Assembly (NCBI GenBank): GCA_017521405.1
Contig: JAFXCP010000010.1
Coordinates: 1 to 45,533 of the forward strand
DNA from: Akkermansia sp.
GTDB lineage: Bacteria > Verrucomicrobiota > Verrucomicrobiia > Verrucomicrobiales > Akkermansiaceae
Direction: 5' to 3'
Length of the DNA: 45,533 bases
The position numbers and the translations under genes were made by a program. The notes beneath the pieces were generated by a model, which was given only the letters and a program-made list of their open reading frames with translations, searched no databases and was not told where the DNA came from. Shown piece after piece: positions 27,629-35,553 of this stretch (within the stretch, counting starts at the first letter, position 1; each line of letters starts with the position of its first letter).

Positions 27629-28219
27629 TCAGCATTCCTCCTCCGAGTATAGGATAAGCTCCCCCCGGAAAACAACCAGTACATTCCCCGTCAGAGTCAC
27701 ATCTCCCGAAGAGCCGTCAGGCTGCCGCTCATAAGCCATATGAAGGACCTCCCCACCGGAAAGCTCCAAAGAAATGGGTGACTCTTTCCCCGCATATTCC
27801 GGAAGCGTAGGCGCACCACCAAGCAGTATACTCATACGCTCCCCCAGTGGCGCAGAGCACAATACGGACACACTATCATCCTCATTCAAGCATCCCACCG
27901 GCACCTCTTCCCCTATTTCGAAAGGAATCTGCGGCAGTTCCCCCTCCAACAGCAAATCCGCAAAAGCCGCGAAGCTGAGAGCCGCACTGCCACACACAGG
28001 CTGCTCCTCCCCGGCGGAATTGTACAAACGCATCCGCAAAGCCCCGGCGGCACATGGCTGCTCTGCTACAATCAAACCATCTGCCCCCACACCAAAACGC
28101 CGGTTGCAAATATCGGCAATGTTATCGTGAGTCAGCACCGCGGTCAAAGATAAATCGCGGTTATCCACCATCACGAAATCATTTCCCGCACCCATCATCT
28201 TGTAGAAAGGCAGCATCAT
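27629..28219 (-). CDS. Shortened DapF-like protein lacking the second catalytic region
   Basis: A 196-residue protein, where diaminopimelate epimerases have about 270. The N-terminal domain is clearly DapF: YKMMGAGNDFVMVDNRD, RRFGVGADGLI and RLYNSAGEE, with the first cysteine in VCGSAALSFA where the family has CGNG. After about residue 130 it jumps to the family's last strands (LELSGGEVLHM, DVTLTGNVLVVFRGEL). The middle part, which holds the GNPH segment and the second catalytic cysteine (ACGTGA), is missing. The frame is intact with its own promoter and two genes downstream, so this is not simple decay. Epimerase activity is unlikely; the real function is unknown. A full DapF may be encoded elsewhere. 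Confidence 0.75.
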   Translation of the reverse strand: MMLPFYKMMGAGNDFVMVDNRDLSLTAVLTHDNIADICNRRFGVGADGLIVAEQPCAAGALRMRLYNSAGEEQPVCGSAALSFAAFADLLLEGELPQIPFEIGEEVPVGCLNEDDSVSVLCSAPLGERMSILLGGAPTLPEYAGKESPISLELSGGEVLHMAYERQPDGSSGDVTLTGNVLVVFRGELILYSEEEC

Positions 28220-28228
28220 AGCACCGCC

Positions 28229-28257
28229 ATTCTACCAAAGATACACACACAGGGAAA
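28229..28257 (-). promoter_or_regulatory. Promoter of the DapF-like gene and aroK
   Basis: On the minus strand TTTCCC and TAGAAT are separated by 17 bases, with nine bases between the -10 box and ATG 28219. Confidence 0.55.
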
Positions 28258-28279
28258 GCCCAAACTCGGCAATTCAGCC

Positions 28280-29188
28280 TCAGAAACGAAAATCCACACC
28301 CGCAGCCACATAGAACCCCGGGTGGAAATGGTGCCCCTCCACACGCTCATTATCGCGAGTAAAACGGCAATAATCCAATGTTGTAGCCACTGTACTCCCC
28401 AGCTCCGCCATCAGAATACGCTTCGTCTGCCCCGGGCAGGAAAAATCGTACTCCAGCGCCACCCCCATCGCGAGCGTGCGGATACGCATCAAACGCTCCC
28501 CGCCCTCCGTATGCACGGACCAATAGCCCCCCATACCGCTTGCAAATACTCCGACACTGAGCCCCTCCACTCCCATCTGCCGCATCACACGCAAATCATA
28601 CCCCACCCAATTCACCACCCAATCCTCCGCCGGCTTCCAATGGACACTAAAAGCAGGAATAATTCCATACTGCATCAAACGCGGGGAAAAAGCCGCCCCC
28701 ACAGAATAGCTCAACGTATCACTCAACTCCACCGCATAATTCACATACCCCCCCACATCGAAACAATGCGGGTCCCACGTCCCATCCCCCGTCACAGTCG
28801 GTGCCAGTGCCATAATCAAACGCCGCCCGCCACGCATCGGATGAATCAACGAAACCGGCAACCGCATCATATGCAACATCTCCTGCGGCACCTCCAATGC
28901 CCCACTCGCCTGCACGTGCGTCAACTTCACATCTAATGCCGCATTCACATACCAATCCCCACACCCCGTCCGCCGGGGATCCGCAAAAGGCACCGTCAGC
29001 TCATACTGCTGCCACCCCATCGAAGAACCGCCATGGCGCTCCCCCATATTACTCACATAGCGCACAAAAAAAGCACTGGGCAGCAGCCCTGTCTCCGGCA
29101 GATGGTATTCCCACTCCGATTCAGCATCCTGAGCCATCACCACTGATAAAGTGCTTACAAGCAAAACGCTGTACTTAAAACCTCTCAT
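28280..29188 (-). CDS. Predicted outer-membrane beta-barrel protein (DUF6268-like)
   Basis: A 302-residue protein with a signal peptide (KYSVLLVSTLSVVMAQ) and alternating hydrophobic strands with frequent Gly, Trp and Tyr, ending in the aromatic DFRF typical of barrel proteins inserted by BamA. The strand and motif order resembles the DUF6268 family. It likely sits in the outer membrane; a transport or structural role is unproved. It is transcribed alone from a near-leaderless promoter, divergent from the gene at 29403. Confidence 0.65.
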   Translation of the reverse strand: MRGFKYSVLLVSTLSVVMAQDAESEWEYHLPETGLLPSAFFVRYVSNMGERHGGSSMGWQQYELTVPFADPRRTGCGDWYVNAALDVKLTHVQASGALEVPQEMLHMMRLPVSLIHPMRGGRRLIMALAPTVTGDGTWDPHCFDVGGYVNYAVELSDTLSYSVGAAFSPRLMQYGIIPAFSVHWKPAEDWVVNWVGYDLRVMRQMGVEGLSVGVFASGMGGYWSVHTEGGERLMRIRTLAMGVALEYDFSCPGQTKRILMAELGSTVATTLDYCRFTRDNERVEGHHFHPGFYVAAGVDFRF

Positions 29189-29197
29189 GTGCCACTC

Positions 29198-29226
29198 ATC
29201 TTACCAAAAAACACTTCCATCGGCAA
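29198..29226 (-). promoter_or_regulatory. Promoter of the beta-barrel gene
   Basis: On the minus strand TTGCCG and TAAGAT are separated by 17 bases; nine bases lie between the -10 box and ATG 29188. Confidence 0.6.
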
Positions 29227-29367
29227 GCGTTTTGTTGAAAAGTTCACCTATTTTTTTCTTTCCACACCATCTTCTGGAATATCGGCACTCCCTATCCGAA
29301 CAAATATTCCTGATATTTCCGCATTTACAGACGAACAGTCTGCCTCCTTTACTGGCATAAAACAGCC

Positions 29368-29396
29368 TTGTTCCCCAGCGGAGAATACGCTACCAT
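29368..29396 (+). promoter_or_regulatory. Promoter of the putative peptidase gene, leaderless type
   Basis: TTGTTC and TACCAT are separated by exactly 17 bases; six bases lie between the -10 box and ATG 29403. Confidence 0.55.
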
Positions 29397-29402
29397 GTCG
29401 GC

Positions 29403-30227
29403 ATGCTGCGCCATCTGCTTGCCATATTCCTCCTGCTTTTAACCAATCAGGCGGAAGCCGCTCCCCGGCTTATCCCCCGGGTAAGCGGCAGTGTAGCCCC
29501 GCACCCGAGAGCAAACACCACCCCATGGTGGCGCAGCTTACAGCACGCTATCCTCTCCATCCAACGCAGCGGCCCCGGAGGGTACAGCACGGAAGACTAC
29601 GCAAAAGAAGCTCTGGTAAACTCCTTCCAATGGGATGAACAAACTCACCGCCCCCGGTTTAGCCCCGGCACAGCCCGCCCCTCTTTTTGCTCTGCCGCAG
29701 TATATGCCGCTCTGCTCTCTGCCTTGCTCCACTGGGAAGAAAGCAACCAACGCCGCTACATCTCCGCAAAAGCCTGGCAAGCACTCCTGCCACGTCTTGT
29801 CAAGGATGGCATAGGCCCATGGGGCTACGCCAACGCAAACGGCCCGGGATTTGCCCTCCTTGTTCACCAACTCGGAGCCGGCATCAACTTTACCGATTGG
29901 GAAAAAGCCCGCCCCTCCGACATCGCTAAAATCTGGTGGAATGACCACATCGGCGCCGATGAACGGGGACACCTCGTCATCCTAGTACAAGACGATGGTG
30001 CCAACATTCGTTTTTGGTCAGCCAATCAAGCACGCGACAACAGTCCGGGCGGCTACGGCATCCGCAGCGTACCCAAAAGCGCCATTCGCCGCATCCTTTT
30101 CACCCGCATCACCCATCCGGCAGCCTTCAACCGCGCCTCTGCCCTACCGGACAGTCCATGGCTCACCACACTTATGCAGAGCAACACCACATGGGAAGAA
30201 TGCATCCGCCGCTGTGGCATCCGATAA
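29403..30227 (+). CDS. Secreted protein, possible papain-like (NlpC/P60-type) cysteine peptidase
   Basis: A 274-residue protein with a signal peptide (LLAIFLLLLTNQAEA, cleavage near residue 19). A Cys at the start of a helix (PSFCSAAVYAALLSAL, around residue 96) is followed some 90 residues later by a His in a strand (ERGHLVILV) and then a polar position in FWSANQ. That Cys-His-polar order matches NlpC/P60-like amidases. Overall similarity to known families is weak. If the reading is right it would act on cell-wall or host-derived peptides outside the inner membrane. Confidence 0.5.
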   Translation: MLRHLLAIFLLLLTNQAEAAPRLIPRVSGSVAPHPRANTTPWWRSLQHAILSIQRSGPGGYSTEDYAKEALVNSFQWDEQTHRPRFSPGTARPSFCSAAVYAALLSALLHWEESNQRRYISAKAWQALLPRLVKDGIGPWGYANANGPGFALLVHQLGAGINFTDWEKARPSDIAKIWWNDHIGADERGHLVILVQDDGANIRFWSANQARDNSPGGYGIRSVPKSAIRRILFTRITHPAAFNRASALPDSPWLTTLMQSNTTWEECIRRCGIR

Positions 30228-30253
30228 AACTACGGCATATTTTTTCTTTTCAC

Positions 30254-30282
30254 TTGACTTATTCCTGTTTTTCCTGTTAAAT
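30254..30282 (+). promoter_or_regulatory. Promoter of tRNA-Leu
   Basis: TTGACT and TTAAAT are separated by 17 bases, 23 bases before the tRNA 5' end. Confidence 0.65.
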
Positions 30283-30305
30283 GCCCTCGCATTCAGCCGA
30301 TGCAT

Positions 30306-30385
30306 GCCAGCTTGGCGGAATTGGTAGACGCGCTCGACTCAAAATCGAGTTCTACGGAGTGTGGGTTCGAGTCCCACAGCTGGTA
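30306..30385 (+). tRNA. tRNA-Leu (anticodon CAA)
   Basis: The sequence folds into a cloverleaf with acceptor GCCAGCT/AGCTGGT, anticodon stem CTCGA/TCGAG and loop CTCAAAA (anticodon CAA, leucine), an extended variable region, and T-arm GTGGG/CCCAC with TTCGAGT. Discriminator A, no encoded CCA. As in tRNA-Val, the first acceptor pair is G1-U72. The variable arm is short for a leucine tRNA. Confidence 0.93.
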
Positions 30386-30404
30386 TTAAGAATCCCGTTG
30401 AAAC

Positions 30405-30439
30405 GAGCGGCAGTTTTATGACTGCCGCTCATTGTTTTT
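30405..30439 (+). terminator. Rho-independent terminator of tRNA-Leu
   Basis: GAGCGGCAGT pairs with ACTGCCGCTC, six-base loop, followed by ATTGTTTTT. Confidence 0.88.
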
Positions 30440-30525
30440 CTGCGCCTTACGAATAAATTTCCGCATCGTATCTTCCTTCTTGCCGGGCAGATTCCACAAT
30501 TATTGCAGAAGAAGCCGGAAGAGGC

Positions 30526-30554
30526 TTGCGCGGGGAAAAGGAGCGGGGTATACT
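30526..30554 (+). promoter_or_regulatory. Promoter of folP, leaderless type
   Basis: TTGCGC and TATACT are separated by exactly 17 bases; six bases lie between the -10 box and ATG 30561. Confidence 0.7.
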
Positions 30555-30560
30555 GTGGGT

Positions 30561-31403
30561 ATGGAGATGCGTTGGCAGCTGGCGAGGGAGTGCTGGGAAA
30601 TTCCCCGGGAGGGAGCAATCATGGGGATTCTGAATGTGACACCGGATTCTTTTTCGGATGGTGGGCGATTCTGCACTGTGGAGAAGGCGGTGCAGCATGC
30701 GGAGCTTCTGCTTCGGGAGGGGGCGGATGTCATCGACATCGGTGGGGAAAGCACCCGCCCGGGAGCAAGCCCCGTTTCCACGGAGGATGAGCAAAAAAGG
30801 GTACTGCCCGTTGTACGCGCTTTGCGGGAATGTTACCCGAGAATACGTCTTTCTATCGATACGCGCCATGCAGAAACCGCCCGGGCAGCTCTCTTGGCGG
30901 GAGCGGATATTATTAATGATATTACCGGATTGCAATCGCCGGCCATGCAGCAGGTGTGTGCAGAAATTCCCTGCGGTATTGTCCTGATGCATATGCAGGG
31001 CACACCTGCAACGATGCAGCAGATGCCGCACTATGAGGACGTGGTGGGGGAAATTCGCCGCTTTTTCCGGCAGCAGATGGCCATAGCGGAGGGGCTGGGT
31101 ATTGAAAGGAGGCGCATCTGTCTGGACCCCGGAATTGGTTTTGGCAAGACAACCGAGCACAATGCGGAAATTATCCGTAGGCTGGCGGAGCTTTGTATGG
31201 AGGAGTGCCCGATGATGATGGCTCTTTCCCGCAAGCGGTTCCTGGGTGAACTGTTGGGGGATGCTGCTGCCGGGAAGGCGGATGCACTCCCCACAGTAGT
31301 GATGAGTTTACTGGCTGCCGACAGAGGAGCCGCCATTCACCGGGTCCACGATGTGGCGGCTCTTAAAAAGGCACTGCGGCTGCGCCATGCGCTCACTTGC
31401 TAA
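30561..31403 (+). CDS. folP: Dihydropteroate synthase
   Basis: The 280-residue enzyme joins para-aminobenzoate to the pterin pyrophosphate in folate synthesis and is the target of sulfonamides. Signatures: GILNVTPDSFSDGGRF near residue 22, DIGGESTRPGA, SIDTRHAETA, NDITGL, DPGIGFGKTTEHN and SRKRFLGEL. ATG 30561 is chosen because the promoter at 30526 leaves no room for an upstream start. No other folate gene is adjacent, so it is a single-gene unit. No terminator is seen after it. Confidence 0.97.
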   Translation: MEMRWQLARECWEIPREGAIMGILNVTPDSFSDGGRFCTVEKAVQHAELLLREGADVIDIGGESTRPGASPVSTEDEQKRVLPVVRALRECYPRIRLSIDTRHAETARAALLAGADIINDITGLQSPAMQQVCAEIPCGIVLMHMQGTPATMQQMPHYEDVVGEIRRFFRQQMAIAEGLGIERRRICLDPGIGFGKTTEHNAEIIRRLAELCMEECPMMMALSRKRFLGELLGDAAAGKADALPTVVMSLLAADRGAAIHRVHDVAALKKALRLRHALTC

Positions 31404-31882
31404 ATAGTTCTGATGCTGTGCTGCGAATAAGAGCGCGAGCTTTCTATACGTCTTTCTCGAGGGAGAATAGGGACATTGACCATGCAGGTTTCAACAGCAT
31501 ACCGGGAATTCCGGCACATTTCCTCCGCACCCGGCAAGCATGAGTATCGGTATCTCCCTGCTCTGTGAGTTCTTTTCCTCTTCCGGCTCCAATGTTGTTT
31601 CTGCACCTCTCCGGCAAAAGCAATGCGCCCAATCATACTTTCTAATATCAAAGCAATAATTAAAGCGGGAAAATTGGTTCCGAATCCCCCATTTTAACCG
31701 TATCATAGAATAATACAGATGTATTACGAGACAGAAAATACATTGTATCAAAAAAATACAAATCCGAGAATGGGTAGCATCGAAAAGCTATTTTTCGGAA
31801 GTGTAGGAATTATCGGCACTTGCGTTGCTCCGTAAAAACATTGGGGTACACATGCAGGCTTTGCCATAATTCTGTTTTGTGA
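31404..31882. other. Long AT-rich gap with two palindromic TACA/TGTA boxes
   Basis: This 479-base gap has no gene I can support; an 83-codon frame on the minus strand has no recognisable content. Two palindromes stand out: AATACAGATGTATT (31712-31725) and ATACATTGTAT (31738-31748), about 24 bases centre to centre, which look like operator sites. A decayed gene may have filled the left half. Confidence 0.4.
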
Positions 31883-31911
31883 TTGACAAAGGATAACAAA
31901 GGCGATAGACT
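31883..31911 (+). promoter_or_regulatory. Promoter of the RHH gene with overlapping direct repeat
   Basis: A perfect TTGACA and TAGACT are separated by 17 bases, with seven bases before ATG 31919. Within the promoter, ACAAAGG occurs twice (31886-31892 and 31896-31902), ten bases apart, a one-turn spacing suited to a ribbon-helix-helix repressor. Confidence 0.75.
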
Positions 31912-31918
31912 AAACTTC

Positions 31919-32179
31919 ATGGGAACAAAAGCTATTTCATTTCGAATCCCCCCCGAGCTATTAAAATATGTAGATGCCGCAGCAGCGCACTATAAGCGCA
32001 GCCGCAGCACGGTGCTGATTGCAGCATTGCGCTTGCTTTCCCGGCAGCTTCAGGAACAGGGGGGAGAATATATCCGCGTAGAACTTCCGGCTGATGCATT
32101 GGAGGAAAAGGCCCTCTTCCCCTACCCGGAGAATCGTGGAGGTCGTCCACGCAAAAACAAAGCTGCGGTGAAGGCATAA
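31919..32179 (+). CDS. Ribbon-helix-helix (CopG/Arc-type) DNA-binding protein
   Basis: An 86-residue regulator. The short strand KAISFRIPP is followed by two helices (LLKYVDAAAAHYKRS and RSTVLIAALRLLSRQLQ), the ribbon-helix-helix layout in which the strand reads the DNA major groove. A tail ends in GGRPRKNKAAVKA, basic and probably DNA-contacting. ATG 31919 is chosen because it lies just after a strong promoter; the frame extends upstream only through the promoter. No toxin gene follows: the terminator at 32216 closes the unit, so it is probably a stand-alone, autoregulated repressor. Confidence 0.82.
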   Translation: MGTKAISFRIPPELLKYVDAAAAHYKRSRSTVLIAALRLLSRQLQEQGGEYIRVELPADALEEKALFPYPENRGGRPRKNKAAVKA

Positions 32180-32215
32180 CACAGCCTCGCCGAATTACAC
32201 AGCAGAACCAGTTGA

Positions 32216-32243
32216 GCAAGCCGCGTTTTCGCGGCTTGCCTTT
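32216..32243 (+). terminator. Terminator of the RHH gene
   Basis: GCAAGCCGCG pairs with CGCGGCTTGC around a TTTT loop, followed by CTTT. Confidence 0.75.
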
Positions 32244-32301
32244 GGTGTTTTACCTCAAACGAGCAATCAAAAAAAACAATATCGTGGTGCTGTTTTACTG
32301 C

Positions 32302-32330
32302 TTGCCAAGGCGGAAATAATTTGCTAGGAT
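32302..32330 (+). promoter_or_regulatory. Promoter of the FHA-fucosidase-two-component operon
   Basis: TTGCCA and TAGGAT are separated by exactly 17 bases. The start site would be near 32337, about 30 bases before ATG 32367. A GTG directly after the -10 box cannot be the start. Confidence 0.7.
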
Positions 32331-32366
32331 GTGGAATCGCGGTCGAACACAAGCGGCCATTCCCTT

Positions 32367-33020
32367 ATGGAAGATTCAATGCAAGCCCATTCCGATGCTT
32401 TGAGCGAAACAGAATCCGCCCCTCCCATATCGGAAGGGCAACTGCGGGTTTCACCATCGCCGGCGTGGGATTCACCGCTTCCCATTTCCCCGCCTCCGTT
32501 TTCTCCGGAGCATACGGAGCAAGCCTCCGGAGCGGGCTCTGCTGAGCAAACACTCATCTACCTGCAACATCTCCAGCCCTTCCACCAGCTGCGCCGGAAG
32601 TGGCACTTGAGAAGCGGCGTAGAAATAGGCTTGTATCAGGAGCAGACTCCGCCCTGCTCCGACACAGCGGAGCAAGCCACCCTGCTGCGCCTTTTCGGCT
32701 TACTCCCCAACGGAGAAGCATGGGAAGCCCATGTACCCATGGCAGACATTATCCGAAATGGGGGGATTTCGATGGGGAGAGACAGCGAAAGCAACACTCT
32801 TTGCATACCGGATCCCAGTGTTTCCCGCATACATGCCGTATTGGAAGTTACGGAAAAGGGTCTCGTTATTTCAGACACCAATTCCACTAATGGCACGGCC
32901 TTAAACAACATACCTCTCTCTCCTCACGAGCCACAAACACCCATACAGGATGGTGATACTCTCAGCCTTGGGCACGTTGTGCTTCAGGTGGAATTTTTAC
33001 AAAACACTTACATCTCATGA
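32367..33020 (+). CDS. FHA-domain protein
   Basis: A 217-residue cytosolic protein starting at ATG 32367. The first 75 residues are Ser/Pro/Glu-rich and likely disordered; a middle region (about 75-130) has no known motif. The C-terminal FHA domain carries the usual residues: GR in SMGRDSE, SRIHA, and NG in NSTNGTALN, then GDTLSLGHV. FHA domains bind phosphothreonine, so a Ser/Thr kinase partner is expected, none being in the window. Its stop overlaps the start of the fucosidase gene (ATGA), an odd coupling between a cytosolic signalling protein and a secreted enzyme. Confidence 0.85.
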   Translation: MEDSMQAHSDALSETESAPPISEGQLRVSPSPAWDSPLPISPPPFSPEHTEQASGAGSAEQTLIYLQHLQPFHQLRRKWHLRSGVEIGLYQEQTPPCSDTAEQATLLRLFGLLPNGEAWEAHVPMADIIRNGGISMGRDSESNTLCIPDPSVSRIHAVLEVTEKGLVISDTNSTNGTALNNIPLSPHEPQTPIQDGDTLSLGHVVLQVEFLQNTYIS

Positions 33021-35533
33021 TATTTCACATCACTCGGACTCGCTCCTTGAGCCTCATACTCGCCGCACTTTGCCTTACTAACGTTCAGGCGGAGGGTGAG
33101 GACTTCCCCACATCCTGCTGTCTTTGGTACAAACAACCCGCCCTTATCAATGAGGCGGAGTTGCCATGGGCAGGCACAGGTGCCACCTTCAGAAACCTGC
33201 CGGGAAAAACCAACAAAGACCCATGGGAATCCCAAACACTCCCGGTGGGTAATGGGCGCATTGGCGGCACTGTTTTTGGTGGAGATTGCCTGGACCGGGT
33301 TAACCTCAACGAGGTAAGTTTATGGTCAGGAGGGCCAAACCTCCCCGGAAACGGCTCTGGCTATGCCTATGGCCCCAAAGCCACTCAAACCCAATTTGGT
33401 TCATACCAGCCCTTTGGCAACCTCTATGTGCAGCTGGATTTGAAAGGCAGCACCAAGGATTACACCCGTTCTCTGAATTTGCAGGAAGGCATCGTACGCA
33501 GCAGATTCAGCAATGGGGGTAACAAATACGAGCGCGAATGCTTTGTAAGCGAGCCGGACGATGTGCTGGTTTACCACATAAACAGCAACAATAGCGAAGG
33601 AGTTAATGCCAAAATCGGTATAACGCCATACCACGATGTATCCTATGCTGTGGAAAAAGGCTGCATTGTGATGAAAGGCACCTTAGCCAATGGGGAAGAG
33701 TTCGAAGGACGCCTCATGGTTAGAGTTAACAAAGGTGCCAAGCGCAGCATTCGCGGGAAAAGTACCAACATTACCGTAGATTACAATAAGAAAGCGATAG
33801 AAATATCTCCGCCCATCTTCTCAGCCAGAGGAATCCCCTATTTCCAAATTAAAGATGCCGAAAGCGTTACCGTATTAGTTTTTATGGCTACCGATTACGC
33901 CATGGATTACAAGAAAAATTGGAAAGGGACTCCCCCCGATGTAAAAAACCGAAAAACTTTGGCACGCCTAGCCAAAAAGAAAGTAGAAGACATTCGGGAA
34001 GACCATCTGGCGCATTACAAAAAACTCTACAATAGGATGGATATACATCTGGGGAAGACCGCCCCGGACATCGCAGCCCTCCCCACGGATGAACGTTTAG
34101 CAGCCTACCGCAGCGCATCCTCCCCCAGCGATCCGGAGCTGGAAGCCACCGTGTACCAATACGGTCGCTATGTTCTCATCTCCGGTTCCCGCCCGGGTAA
34201 CCTCCCGGTCAACCTCCAAGGCATATGGAACAACAAAGTTCACGCACGATGGGCATGCGACTATCACAATAACATTAACCTTCAGATGTGCTACTGGGGC
34301 GCAGAGGTGGCAAACCTGAGCGAAAGCCACATTCCCTTTTTCGACTTCATGGCCGCCATGGAAGAGCCCCTCACTGAGATGACGCGTAAGCAATTTGGAG
34401 AACACGTGGCAGGTTGGACTACACGCATTTCCCAAAACCCATGGGGTGGAGGCGGCTGGACCATGTGGAACCCCCCTGTCAATGCCTGGTATGCCTTACA
34501 CCTTTGGGACCACTACCAGTTTACACAAGATAAAGAATACCTGCGAAAGGTAGCTTGGCCACTACTCAAAAACATCGGGCGCTTCTGGGAAACACACCTG
34601 AAAGAAATCGGGGAAAACGGGGAAGGTCTCTTGTCCGAAAGAAAACCTCTTTCCGTTGCAAAACACCCGGAATTAAAAGAAATTAAACCCGGTTCTCTGG
34701 TAGCACCCAACGGATGGTCACACGAATGGGGTCCAAACGAAGACGGCGTAATGCACGACCAACAGCTAGTGGACGAGCTATTTGGCATCATCAACCAAGC
34801 ATCGGACATCCTCGGAGTGGAGGCAGCGTGGTCCAAGAAGCTCAAAGCTATGCGTAAACGCCTTGTGCCGAACCGCATTGGCTCCGGCGGCTATCTTCAG
34901 GAATGGATAGTGGACCGCCCCGACATGGTTTCCGGGCAGCGCCACACCTCCCACCTCATCGCCGTATTCCCCGGTTCCACCATCACCATGGAGCAAACGC
35001 CGAATTTGGCTAAAGCAGCGCGTAAAAGCTTGGAGCTTCGTGGGCTTAGCGGCGATAATCGCCGCAGCTGGACCTGGCCTTGGCGTACCGCGCTCTGGGC
35101 GCGATTCAAGGATGCACGTCAAGCTCATTACATGGTGCAAAATTATTTACAGCACAACTGTCTGGACAACCTCTTCGGCAACCACCCGCCCATGCAAATG
35201 GACGGAACATTCGGCATGACCGGCGGAATGAGCGAAATTTTGGTGCAAAGTCATGCCGGACAAATCGAGCTTCTCCCCGCCCTGCCCGAAGTCTGGAAAA
35301 ACGGCTATGTAAAGGGTATCAAGGCGCGTGGAAACATTACCATCGATATGGCATGGAAAAATGGTAAAGTGACCAAATATAAACTCACCACCACCAGCCC
35401 GGAGCCAAAAGCCGTCACCGTTGTGGTGAACGGAGACACAAAGAAAGTCAAACCCGCATTGGCCGGAGGAAAGAAGAAAACGGAAAAGGACGATAAGCCC
35501 AAAAAGAAAAAACGCCGCAAGCGCAAAGCATAA
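33017..35533 (+). CDS. Secreted glycoside hydrolase family 95 (alpha-L-fucosidase)
   Basis: An 838-residue GH95 enzyme with a signal peptide (LSLILAALCLTNVQA). Family landmarks are LWYKQPA and LPVGNGRIGGTVFGG near the N-terminus, NEVSLWSGGP, the catalytic pair Asn419 and Asn421 in HNNINLQ, Glu570 in SHEWGPNEDG and Asp729 in MDGTFGMTGG. These align with the Asn, Glu and Asp residues known from the Bifidobacterium GH95 enzyme. It would remove alpha-1,2-fucose from mucin or milk glycans in the periplasm or outside. The last 30 residues are almost all Lys and Arg (KPKKKKRRKRKA), which the family does not have. It lies between an FHA gene and a two-component system. Confidence 0.93.
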   Translation: MIFHITRTRSLSLILAALCLTNVQAEGEDFPTSCCLWYKQPALINEAELPWAGTGATFRNLPGKTNKDPWESQTLPVGNGRIGGTVFGGDCLDRVNLNEVSLWSGGPNLPGNGSGYAYGPKATQTQFGSYQPFGNLYVQLDLKGSTKDYTRSLNLQEGIVRSRFSNGGNKYERECFVSEPDDVLVYHINSNNSEGVNAKIGITPYHDVSYAVEKGCIVMKGTLANGEEFEGRLMVRVNKGAKRSIRGKSTNITVDYNKKAIEISPPIFSARGIPYFQIKDAESVTVLVFMATDYAMDYKKNWKGTPPDVKNRKTLARLAKKKVEDIREDHLAHYKKLYNRMDIHLGKTAPDIAALPTDERLAAYRSASSPSDPELEATVYQYGRYVLISGSRPGNLPVNLQGIWNNKVHARWACDYHNNINLQMCYWGAEVANLSESHIPFFDFMAAMEEPLTEMTRKQFGEHVAGWTTRISQNPWGGGGWTMWNPPVNAWYALHLWDHYQFTQDKEYLRKVAWPLLKNIGRFWETHLKEIGENGEGLLSERKPLSVAKHPELKEIKPGSLVAPNGWSHEWGPNEDGVMHDQQLVDELFGIINQASDILGVEAAWSKKLKAMRKRLVPNRIGSGGYLQEWIVDRPDMVSGQRHTSHLIAVFPGSTITMEQTPNLAKAARKSLELRGLSGDNRRSWTWPWRTALWARFKDARQAHYMVQNYLQHNCLDNLFGNHPPMQMDGTFGMTGGMSEILVQSHAGQIELLPALPEVWKNGYVKGIKARGNITIDMAWKNGKVTKYKLTTTSPEPKAVTVVVNGDTKKVKPALAGGKKKTEKDDKPKKKKRRKRKA

Positions 35534-35553
35534 TTACGGCGGAAAAATTCCCT

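Noticed and set aside
31400-31651. Minus-strand frame of 83 codons downstream of folP
   Set aside because: No recognisable content or promoter; its composition resembles the non-coding strand of the gap.
31883-31918. Upstream TTG start for the RHH protein
   Set aside because: The TTG is the first part of the -35 box TTGACA; the codons between it and ATG 31919 are promoter sequence.
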